Positions 33,901-43,086 of a DNA stretch of 52,459 bases are shown here, in pieces (position 1 is the stretch's first letter; the number at the start of each line of letters is the position of its first letter). The stretch lies in NCBI GenBank assembly GCA_002633005.1, contig NMRA01000006.1, positions 735,998 through 788,456 on the forward strand. The letters are read 5' to 3'. This DNA is from Phoronis australis (lineage: Eukaryota > Phoronida > Phoronidae). A model generated the notes under the pieces. That model saw nothing but the letters and a program-made list of their open reading frames with translations, ran no database searches and was not told where the DNA came from. A program made the translations under genes and the position numbers.

Positions 33901-34713
33901 TAAAAGTAGCGTATTTTTAGAAACTGGGTGATTAACACTGATCTTTGTACTGTACTTAAATACAGTTTAAAGCTACATTACCAACATGGCACCCAATGTG
34001 AATCATTTGAGTGAAATCGTGTTTCTCAAAATAAACAAAATTCCAGAACTTGCACATTTCGGAACAATGCATCAGAATTTCAAAACATTTAAGCAGTTAC
34101 CGAAAATATGCCTATGGACATACTTATAAAAAGTATTCTGAAAATACGCCCGTGGGCATACTTTTGGGTGGGTCTTATTTTCAGAAATTTCCAGTATATG
34201 TTCTTGAGGTTAATGAGAATTCACGTATAACACTAAGACAAAGTACCATTGTCAAATATACTGATAGTGATATAATGACCATCAAATAACCATTCTTTGG
34301 CGAAATAATGAAATACACCTTCTCAGTGGATGACGAAAGTTGGTTAATGGACAGCTTTCTGTTATCTTATATGGCTGTAATTCCGTGTCATGAACGATAC
34401 TACAAAGAAATGTAACTACTCAACTGAAATTTACAAAGCAAGCACAAGCCCGACCCAAGGTGGTGTCTTAACTTTATTACGTGAATGAACTTAAACTAGG
34501 GTAATTCTTCACTTCTTTTGTACACAATATGGCCAACAAGTGAAATTTTATTTTGTCAAAATTTTCCACAAAAATATATCAAGAGCATTTTAGTCCATCT
34601 CTAGTATATTTTGTGCTGTGTATTTTCATGAGACAACTTTTGGTTAATTTTACATCTTTTGCAGCTGAAGTTGTACTTCTTGTACATGATATTTGATGCT
34701 AAAATTAAAATTC
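27994..34713. other. Gene-poor interval downstream of the NDUFB7 exon
   Basis: Apart from the MITE at 28892-29384 I find no supportable coding exon. Noted signals are a short imperfect stem-loop at 30187-30220 and a GC- and CpG-richer patch at 30530-30600 with repeated CACGCG. A weak solo-LTR-like stretch also lies at about 31732-32022: TGTTAG start, TATATAAG, AATAAA, and ACA near the end, with no matching flanks. ORFs at 30941, 31838 and 33321 look random. Confidence 0.45.
28892..29384 (+). mobile_element. hAT-like MITE with CAGGGCTTGGAAT termini
   Basis: CAGGGCTTGGAAT at 28892-28904 is matched in inverted orientation by ATTCCAAGCCCTG at 29372-29384. The body contains several CGCGGAAA/TTTCCGCG motifs and no transposase ORF. 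CAGGG ends fit hAT. The flanking octamers do not match, so the duplication is lost or the assignment is wrong. It is the best-preserved member of the family seen also at 9936, 10995 and 26837. Confidence 0.75.
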
Positions 34714-34729
34714 AAAAAAGCTTTTATTT

Positions 34730-36441
34730 TTTTTTTGACGGATGCTAGGTATCAAGTTTAGTGTTAACCTAGAAAAAATGATTGACATCAACTACAATGA
34801 GAGGATTGATGAAATCAATAATCTTATCAAAATTTGGTCTAGAAGAAAAATCTCCTTTTTCGGGAAAGTTACGGTGGTGAAGACCTTGATGGTGCCAAAA
34901 CTTATTCACATTATGACAACTCTGCCTACTCCATCAGACATTATTATGAATGAATTGAATGCAAGCATTTTTAAGTTTATTTGGAATAACAAAGTTGAGA
35001 GAGTGAAGAGAGATGTGTTAATCAAAACTTATGAGGAAGGGGGAGTTAAAATGTTAAATATTATTCTTTTTAACAAGGCTATAAAAATTTCATGGATAAA
35101 GAGATTACTTAATTCTGAATCAAAATGGGTGAAATTGTTTGAACTTGAAACAGGGATTGCAAAGTCAAATATTATAAATTTTGGAAATGTTTTTATTAAA
35201 TACCATACTGATGTAATCAATCCTTTTTGGAACGAAGTTCTAAGTAACTGGTCTTTTTTCATTAGTAAACAGCCCCATAAAGATGCGAACGATTTACTCT
35301 CAACAAGTTTATGGCATAACGATGAAATACTAATAGACAGAAAATCTATCTTCTTTAGCAAGTATGCTAGTGGTGGTGTTCTTTTTATTAATGACCTACT
35401 TGATGAAAATAATAGATTTTACTCATTTACTGAATTCAAAAAGATCTCGAACATATCTACAAACTTTTTGGAATATTGTTCTCTGATTGAGTCTGTTAGG
35501 TCGTTTCTGAGGAGAACACCATTACAAATGCAGTTAATTAAGATATATGGACCAATAATACCTTTTAATATCCGTAATTTTTTAAACTGCACATCAATAT
35601 GTAAAATGATATATGAAAGTGTCTGCCACAACAACATTTTGCCTATTGCCCAAAAAAAATTTCAAAAGGAAGGTTATAACTTTCGAAGTGATGACTGGAA
35701 AAAATTATATTCAATGTCTTTTAAAACTACCTATGATTTCAAGTTATGTACACTGCAGTTTAAACTATTACATAGAATACTTGTAACCAACTCTTTTCTT
35801 AGAAAAATTAACCTGGTGGACTCTGATGTATGTACTTTCTGTCATTCACAAAGTGAAACAGTGGATCACATCTTTTTCGAATGCAATAATGTAAAAACAT
35901 TGATAGGAGAATTACGCATTTGGGTGTTGTTGGTAAAAGGTATAAATATGGTTATTGACAAAAAAACAATGTTTTTTGGGATGCCCATAAGTAATGAAAA
36001 TAAAGTTTTAAATTGGATACTTTTGCAATTAAAACATTTTATTTACCTATCCAGGTGTAAAAAAGTAATCCCCAGTTTCTGTCAGTTCCTTAAGATATTA
36101 GAAAGAGAATTTTATATTCAAAGAAGGATTTTATTAAATAATGGTAATTTAGATGAATACCATGCAACCTGGAGAAACTGGTTAACCATAACTTTTGCCT
36201 GACAACATCCTACTGAGAGTAAGTTGGGGGGGGCGGGTGCGTGTGGCGTGTATGTTAAGGATGAGAATGGCTTGATTTTTTTCTTACATATCTGTATTTA
36301 TGTTCTGTATACCAAATGGTGATACTTGACGATAATTTGTTGCAACTAATGTACGTGTATACTGTATTGTTTATTGTGTCGTGTAAATTGTAAATACCCA
36401 TGCTAGAGAAAATAAAAATACTAAAAAAAAAAAAAAAAAAA
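34730..36441 (+). mobile_element. 5'-truncated LINE with 16-bp target-site duplication
   Basis: AAAAAAGCTTTTATTT occurs at 34714-34729 and again at 36442-36457, directly after a run of about 25 A. This is the target-site duplication and poly(A) tail of target-primed reverse transcription. The inside is the 3' third of a LINE: one long ORF (34742-36202), a short 3' UTR of about 220 bp and AATAAA at 36411. An intact ORF and a perfect duplication indicate a young insertion. Confidence 0.92.
34742..36202 (+). CDS. LINE ORF2 C-terminal part (after RT palm), L1/Tx1-like
   Basis: 486 codons without a stop; the true N-terminus (endonuclease and RT palm/fingers) was lost by 5' truncation, so the first codon is not a real start. 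Near residue 35 comes the thumb-region motif SFFGKVTVVKTLMVPKL, then FIWNNKVERVKRDVL and EEGGVKMLNI, typical of the region following reverse transcriptase in L1/Tx1-type LINEs. Near residue 368 a zinc-binding zf-RVT motif appears: CTFCHSQSETVDHIFFEC. The clade is inferred from the general look of these motifs. It would yield no active protein by itself. Confidence 0.85.
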   Translation: MLGIKFSVNLEKMIDINYNERIDEINNLIKIWSRRKISFFGKVTVVKTLMVPKLIHIMTTLPTPSDIIMNELNASIFKFIWNNKVERVKRDVLIKTYEEGGVKMLNIILFNKAIKISWIKRLLNSESKWVKLFELETGIAKSNIINFGNVFIKYHTDVINPFWNEVLSNWSFFISKQPHKDANDLLSTSLWHNDEILIDRKSIFFSKYASGGVLFINDLLDENNRFYSFTEFKKISNISTNFLEYCSLIESVRSFLRRTPLQMQLIKIYGPIIPFNIRNFLNCTSICKMIYESVCHNNILPIAQKKFQKEGYNFRSDDWKKLYSMSFKTTYDFKLCTLQFKLLHRILVTNSFLRKINLVDSDVCTFCHSQSETVDHIFFECNNVKTLIGELRIWVLLVKGINMVIDKKTMFFGMPISNENKVLNWILLQLKHFIYLSRCKKVIPSFCQFLKILEREFYIQRRILLNNGNLDEYHATWRNWLTITFA

Positions 36442-36457
36442 AAAAAAGCTTTTATTT

Positions 36458-37452
36458 ATATTAATTTTCTGCATTAATGCTTTGAAAATGAAACGCAATA
36501 CATACCAAGAATGGTACTTTGTACTAGAATTTCCACAAATTAACTTTGTAATGATGAAGACACTTTTGCCGAAATGGAGACATTCAGCTTATGCGTAACG
36601 TGGAATTAGATATTGTAAGTCATTGGGGACTAATAAACCCTGAATAAGTGTTTTGCAGCCCTCTGTTGAATTAATATTTTAGATGTAGAAAAATGTTTAT
36701 GAGAAGTTGTACTGTTCACAGTTTTAGAAATGACAAAACAATGCAAAGTGGCAGAAAGATTTTAACGATTCTTCATACATTTTCATTTCATTTTTGACAT
36801 AGAGCCCTGAAAAGTGTTTCCCAAGAGTTGCAGTTTTAAATAAAATTAAAATGTATTCAGGCAATTTTTCAAAAACACATTGACAATTGACATCCCTAGT
36901 TGTGGATTGGTATCCTGCTCAAGTCATGGCAGTTGTCAGGTCACTGGGTTGTGTGCCCATTTGCTGGAAGGAAAATGTCCCCATTGGTCTCTAACTGAGT
37001 GTTGTAGGATTCTGAAAGCTGACCAAGCACCTACAGAGGTCGATGCAATTGTTAGTGGTTTCATTAAAAAATCTTGGATTGGCTATAAACCTGACTTGTC
37101 TTCCATCACAAAAAAAAATCTGATTGAGACCACTCTCTGTTATTGGCCTCAAATTGTCCCTTACGCTATTTCAAGTTGATATTGAGACTTAGAAAGAACT
37201 GTCTGTTATTGCTTGAGATCAAGTTGCCTAATTGTCATGACGTGTTATTTTATGTTCAAAGCATGGTCTAAACGAATTACAAAGTAACTATTTTTTTTGC
37301 AAACCCAGAAATCACGTCTAATCTGAGTAGCATAAGGAAAAAGTTGAGACCAATTTTATAATCAAAAAGTTTATGGCTTGAACGAAATGTTGGTTTATTC
37401 CTGCTTTAAAAATAAGTATCTTCAAATTTCCAGCATTGTGAATCTCTCTCAG
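36458..37452 (+). other. Interval with one unassigned ORF (36880-37179)
   Basis: The ORF (SCSSHGSCQVTGLCAHLLEG then KADQAPTEVDAIVSGFIKKS) is Cys-rich at its start and has a fairly protein-like composition. It has no clear splice donor and no family I recognise. It could be an old transposon piece or an exon of an unknown gene. The rest of the stretch shows nothing. Confidence 0.3.
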
Positions 37453-37620
37453 TCAGTCAGTTGGAAAGGAGATCCGCTCGCCTCACTCACCAAAGAGGCA
37501 GCGCATTCGCTACAGACAGTGGTCATTTGACTGCCAACAATGAGTCTGTCCATGCCTACGAGTCAGCCACCACAAGGCTCAACAAAGAGCACATTTTTCG
37601 TGGTCATGAACCTGGTTTGG
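37453..37620 (+). CDS. Tentative N-terminal exon of the SLC4A11-like gene
   Basis: After acceptor CTCTCTCAG the frame is open for about 55 codons (SQLERRSARLTHQRG, then NNESVHAYESATTRLNKEH, then GHEPGL). It ends at donor TTTGG|GTATGC in phase 1, which fits the start of the next candidate at 38949. A second donor at 37643 (CAG|GTTGTA) would leave phase 0. The N-terminus of this family is poorly conserved, so the link rests on position and phase only. Confidence 0.35.
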
Positions 37621-37996
37621 GTATGCTTTATGAAGTCATACAGGTTGTACTGTGTTTTTGTCAAGTTGAAACTTCTTTCATGTTCACCGGCTGGAGTCAC
37701 TCATGTTATCTTAAAATAAAGAGGTTAACTCTCTAATTACAGTTACTAGTACACTGTTTCATTCTTACAACTGAGAATGAAAGTGATTCCTTGGTCGCAC
37801 CCCTACATACCAACCACAATCCCCTCAACCCCATTCCTGACCAGCAAATCTCAAATACACGTGCCCCTAAACTCTACAGATGATCTGAAAATAATCCCTG
37901 TTTGTGGACCAAACTCCAGAATGAAACATGTGTTCACGTGAGGATGGAATCTGGTCCTTGCATTTGGATAAGTCTTGGTGCACGTTTGAAATTTAA

Positions 37997-38150
37997 GGTC
38001 ACTAGTAGTGTGGTGCTTGCTAGTCTGGGACTAGGGAATAAGGTATCGAAGGCACTAGTGTGCTGCTTGCTAGTCTGGGACTAGGGGTTAAGGTATCGAA
38101 GGCACTAGTGTGCTGCTTGCTAGTCTGGGACTAGGGGTTAAGGTATCGAA
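37997..38150 (+). repeat. 50-bp tandem repeat, three copies
   Basis: Units 38051-38100 and 38101-38150 are identical; 37997-38050 is a diverged first unit of 54 bp. Each contains TGCTTGCTAGTCTGGGACTA and ends AAGGTATCGAA. Confidence 0.9.
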
Positions 38151-38506
38151 GCATGAATGTAGGAGATACGCTTCCATGGAATGACCTAATCCCCTGTATA
38201 AATGGCATGCATTGAAAAATTACATATTTGATATAAATATTTAGGGACAGCTCAATATTACTTCATACAAAAATTTGTCACTTTTTACCCCCTACGCCCT
38301 TTGTCCTCACCTTCTTATTCATTCACTAATTTTGTCATCGTAGCTGTCACCTCAGTTATTTGTATGAAATCTGTTACTCACACATTCCCGTTATTTGAGT
38401 TTCTGATTTGATTACAAAATGACATGAAACAGAAGAAACGGTAACTTCACTGCAAAGGCAAAATTTCCTTAAAATTGGTTCTGACAGCCATTGCATAATT
38501 GGGTGG

Positions 38507-38750
38507 AACTAAAATCTTCATCAAACTTTCATCTTTCTTTCCTGCAGACTAGCTGTTTTTCAGTGTGACAAGTTGTGTCCTACAACTTTAAATGTATTTA
38601 TAACATTGATGGTGTCACCATTTGGCGTAACTAAAATTTACATCAAACTTTCCTGCAGGCTGTTTTTCAGTGTGATCGTTGTTTTCATCAGACAAGTTGT
38701 GTCCTTCAACTTGAAAATTGTATTTATAACGTTGATTGTGTCACCATAAC
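38507..38750 (+). repeat. 122-bp tandem duplication
   Basis: 38507-38628 and 38629-38750 align along their length, with indels. Both start AACTAAAAT, contain CTGTTTTTCAGTGTGA and end at GTGTCACCAT. No coding sense. Confidence 0.8.
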
Positions 38751-38948
38751 TCACATGTTTCAAGCCCCTCCACCTCAGTAATGACATATCAACGGTCCCT
38801 TATATGTTTCAAAGTACTGTCTTCTGTATATACCTTAATAAATATTTTAGCAAAACCTGAAATTTTTTTGCAGTGTATCCGGTAGTCACATAAATAGATG
38901 TCTGCAGTTTTGAAAGTGTTTTGGTAATTTGTACTTCCCATTTTACAG

Positions 38949-39058
38949 AAATGGGATCATGTAGACCTGATGAACCAGCAGACACATTCCTGGTGTATTC
39001 AAAGCAGGAGGCAAGTAATGAAGACTTTTTACTTGGCGGAATTCTTCGAATTCCGTCA
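38949..39058 (+). CDS. Tentative second N-terminal exon of the SLC4A11-like gene
   Basis: Acceptor TTTTACAG, then in phase 1 MGSCRPDEPADTFLVYSKQE and EDFLLGGILRIPS, with a possible donor CAA|GTATGT at 39059 and an earlier one near 39015. ADTF...EDF vaguely recalls the DDTF...EAF stretch of vertebrate SLC4A11. Neither donor gives the phase 0 needed by the firm exon at 43087, so an exon between them is missing or the call is wrong. Confidence 0.3.
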
Positions 39059-39080
39059 AGTATGTTGCTCTGACAGCAAG

Positions 39081-39107
39081 TTTTTTTTTTTTTTTTTTTT
39101 TTTTTTT
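39081..39107 (-). repeat. 27-T run, possible tail of a minus-strand retroposon
   Basis: A homopolymer of 27 T immediately left of repeat-like sequence (39108-39720) would be the poly(A) tail of a retroposon inserted in minus orientation. No target-site duplication or family was recognised. It may also be simple slippage. Confidence 0.4.
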
Positions 39108-39206
39108 GTTCGCTCTCTACAGGTCGCAATTCTGGTCCGATTTTCACGAAATTTGCACACAACATGTAGATCGGGAATCACTAGAACGCTATTGTTTTTG
39201 GTCATG

Positions 39207-39250
39207 ATCGGATACAAAATGGCGGACGTGGCGGCCATTTTGTATCCGAT
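39207..39250. repeat. Inverted repeat ATCGGATACAAAATGGC
   Basis: The 17-bp arm at 39207-39223 recurs in exact inverted orientation at 39234-39250 with a 10-bp spacer. No ORF is involved. It lies inside the repeat-like tract between the T-run and the 306-bp array. Confidence 0.85.
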
Positions 39251-39760
39251 TTCACAGTCAAATACTCGTAGAGGCCGCATTTTTCGACCTACATGGCTGA
39301 AAATCGGTACGAATATACTAGAACGCATGTGCTACAATTGTGCAGAAAATCGTTGACTTCCGGTTAAAGATGGCGGAAATATTGGACGTGGCGCATGCGC
39401 ACCCCGAAATAGGGCTAAAAACGTTTTCTCCTGTAGAGGGCGCAATTGCAAACCAATCACTTTCAAACTGGTCACGTGTTCGTTGAGTTTAATAAGCTTT
39501 TATAAAAAATTATTGAACCGGAAGTCACCTTCAAGATGGCGGCTGTGGGGCATGTTCACACGGTTTCAATCGCTCTGGTGTCGCATTTTTTATGGGAAGA
39601 GCAAATGACGTGAATTTTTGCATGTGGATTCCTTGAAGTATGGCCTTTCAAAAAGTCTGCGAGAGCGTATTTCTCAGACTTACCGTTTTCGAGTTATTTG
39701 ACTTTGAATTTCAAAAAAAACCGGCAAATTTTCAATTTTCTCGAAAAATTTTTGGATTTT

Positions 39761-40750
39761 TGCCAAACTATCACATTAGATAGAGATTTGAACGGGCTTT
39801 CAGAGGATACTTTCCATTTTGCGCTACGACGTCTACTTTTTGAATTATTCGAGATTTTCGGATACCGTTGTCCCTATGCAACGCGCAGGTGGCTGGCTTT
39901 CAGTTCACTTTGTTTTGGTTATGCCTAGTTGACCCAGACTGACCCAGCCAGCACTGTCCTACTTTAAAGCATGGCTCGTCCGTCACGTTGCGCCATCTAT
40001 TGTTCTTTATTGTAGTTGATTGTGTGCTCTCTATTTGATTTTTTGCTAGTCACATGAATGTTATCGTGTTTGACAAACTACCACTTTAGATAGAGTTTTG
40101 AACGGGCTTTCAGATGATAATTTTCATTTTGCGCTACGACGTCTACTTTTTGAATTATTTGAGATTTTCGGATACCGTTGTCCTTCGGTCACAGCCAGCT
40201 GGCTGGCTTTCAGTTCACTTTGTTTTGATTATGCCTAGTTGACCCAGACTGACCCAGCCAGCACTGTTCTACTGTAGACTGGACCGTCATGTGGCGCCAT
40301 CTATCGTTCTTTATTGTAGTTGATTGTATGCTCTCTATTTGATTTCGTCGCTAGTCACATGAACGTTATCGTGTTTGCCAAACTACCATTTTAGATAGAG
40401 TTTTGAACGGGCTTTCAGATGATAATTTCCATTTTGCGCTACGACGTCTACTTTTTGAATTATTCGAGATTTTCGGATACCGTTGGTCCTTCGGTCACGT
40501 ATGCACTCAGCTGGCTGGCTTTCAGTTCACTTTGTTTTGTTTATGTCTGCACAAGTTAACAGAGAGTTTTGACCCCGACTGACCCAGGTAGCACTGTCGT
40601 ACTGTAGACTGGAATTCCAGGCGAAATACTATTGTAAACATAACTTTGCTCTGCAGACTGTCACATAGTGCCACCTATTTTGGATTGCGGGAACAAAGCA
40701 TGGCTCGTCCGTCATGTTGCGCTATCTTTTTATTTATTGTCAGTGGTACA
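39761..40750 (+). repeat. Tandem array of about 306-bp units, three copies
   Basis: Units begin at 39761, 40071 and 40376 (TGCCAAACTA or TGACAAACTA). Each contains GAACGGGCTTTCAGA, GCGCTACGACGTCTACTTTT, CCCAGACTGACCCAGC and near the end GCGCCATCTAT. The third unit is diverged and longer. No ORF is conserved between units. Confidence 0.88.
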
Positions 40751-42087
40751 TGTCTGATAACATCTATGGTATGATGCAGACAGCTTGGTGTGTTATGTGG
40801 GCCCACGAGACACTCGCCCCAGTGGTAAACGGGCAAGTTCCATAGAGTAAATAGGAGCCACAGGCTGATCCATGGTTACTGTGATGCACTCGATGTTTAT
40901 TGTTGATACAAACTTAAAAGTGCAGAGTTATAGCTAACAAGGGCAAACTTTAGTGAGACTCTCCTGTAATGTGGCCTTGCTTTGGGGGGATTGAGAATAT
41001 TTTGTTGGTTGGCATTTTGCAGCATGTGTTATCTCCTCATATTTGAGAATGGGCACTTTGCCATGCTCTAGTTTTGGAGTGCCCCCAGAAAACTTGATTT
41101 TCCTGGGAAGATTCATTCAGACAACTGTTGAACATTGAAATTATTAGGGGTAAAGTCTCTCAGCTCTCAGATGAATATAGTAGTTGCTAAAATAGATTAG
41201 GTTGTTATTAACTAAAAAGTGTTGCACTTCTTATAAATAAATATTACATTAAATAAATAAATAAAGAAAAAGAAGACTATCATCTTAATGTTCCATGTGT
41301 AAAAATGCATAGCTGTTCAACAGTTGATATTTATTTGGACATTCCATTGAGTTAAAACATACTAAGTGATCTATTGTTATGAAGGCCAATTTCATTCATT
41401 AAAAATTCCCATTGTAGTGTCTCGCTTGGGGGGGCCTTTGATGATGGAATCTCTCACTCTTCATTATACTCTTAACACCTGGTCCTTCTCTCGGAGGAGA
41501 CCCCTTCTTGTAGTAGGGAGTGATATTGTCAGGGAAATAATTCTAGTGATCATGACTATTTGGAAATGCATGAGTTGTGACAATTGTTACTTGAGAGGCA
41601 TTGAATTGCTATTTCAATCCTTATGTCACTGAGTTGTAACTGTTACAAATGCAAACGACATTCACGACATTCTCCAAAATCTCCTGAAACATGGGGGATC
41701 GCAGTTTGCAACTTCCTCACAGAAATTGTCTGGCCTCGCATTCATTGCTTAAAGACTTGTAATTTTTGTGAGTGTTAAAAATCATAGTAAATGTTTTCTT
41801 CCCAAAAAGTCATAGAGCAGTAGAAAATGCCTTGCACATTTCGCAAAGATTTATTTTTTGGTCGAAATGGAAACAATCCGTCACAACTCTGTGGAGAATT
41901 GACTACGTATGAAACATAAATAGTAAGTTAAACATAGCTGAATTGGAGGTTACGATTCACACAAATGTTCCCTGAATGTCACTCAATTTTTACTGGTCAG
42001 TGTGATTCAAAGTGAACGTAATCCCTGCTTCACGTATTCCCCTGCTGTATTCAATGATGCATCAGATTTCTTATGACACTACGATAC

Positions 42088-42732
42088 TTTATCGTAATGT
42101 ATTTTGCCCGGGGTACGCCATGAGCTATGTTGCAGAGTAAAACAAGAAGAGGATTGCGAATAATGTCATTTATTATGACGTAAATAGAAAGAACTAAAAT
42201 AAGACTCTGCACGATGGGCATGAAAAAAAAAACGCCTCCAGCTTGTACAATGAATAGCCCTGAAAGAGGGAACCAAAACAAAAAACTGCATGAAGGGACA
42301 AAAGAAAAACACAGAAAAAAGTTGAACTGACACCTGTGATGGGGGTGGGAAAAATGCAGAGAATGAAATTGTAGACGACGAACTAGGTGGGCGAATGAGC
42401 TAGACCACGTTGAACGGAACAAAGGAAATATGGGTGGCCAATCAGGTGTCGAGTAGAGAAATGTATGAATACAAAAGTAGACCATTGAGGCTATAAATGA
42501 GTAATGAAAAATAAATTACCCCTAAGGGTTGATATCAAAAAAGTGACAAATGTCAAAATAATGACGATAAATGTCTTTAACAAGTTAAATTTAATTTATG
42601 GTAATCTATTTTGCTCTTGGTACGCCATGAGCTATGTTGCAGAGTAAAACGAAAGGATTGAAAATAATGTCATTTATTATGACGTAAATAGAAAGAACTA
42701 AAATAAGACTCTGCAAGATTTGCATGAAAAAA
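42088..42732 (+). repeat. Dispersed direct duplication of about 140 bp, spacing 507 bp
   Basis: 42088-42228 and 42595-42732 share GGTACGCCATGAGCTATGTT and ATTATGACGTAAATAGAAAG, with about 85-90% identity overall. Both contain a CRE/ATF-like TGACGTAA. The two copies flank 366 bp of unrelated DNA, and the arrangement could be the two ends of a small element. It lies upstream of the first firm SLC4A11-like exon. Confidence 0.8.
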
Positions 42733-43086
42733 TGCCATAATGGCAGTATTGGAATACTGACATCGCCCATCCCGACAACCTTATTATTTCTTTTACAAAA
42801 TTTGCATTAGTTGGAGACAGGATTATGACATATGAGACCACTGAAGTTGCTAGCCATGATTTTAGCTGATTGCCACTGTCATTTGAATGTTTGAAGTTAT
42901 CTAATGAGCAGTTCTGATGGCAAGGAGCTTTGCTGTTCTGCATAGGGATGTGTGAAATTGTTAATACGGGCGTACCGGAAAGGTCAGCATCTTGTTTAGT
43001 TATAATTTTATTTACAGTTTTATGATCTTTGTCAATTGGTTAATTGTCTTTATATCATGTGTTGAAAAAAGCATTTTAACTTTTAG

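Noticed and set aside
39056-39356. ORFs with runs of Phe or Lys
   Set aside because: They are translations of the 27-T run and the adjacent palindrome, not genes.
42051-42485. 144-codon minus-strand ORF
   Set aside because: It overlaps one copy of the duplicated block at 42088-42228 and is not kept in the second copy; no domain.
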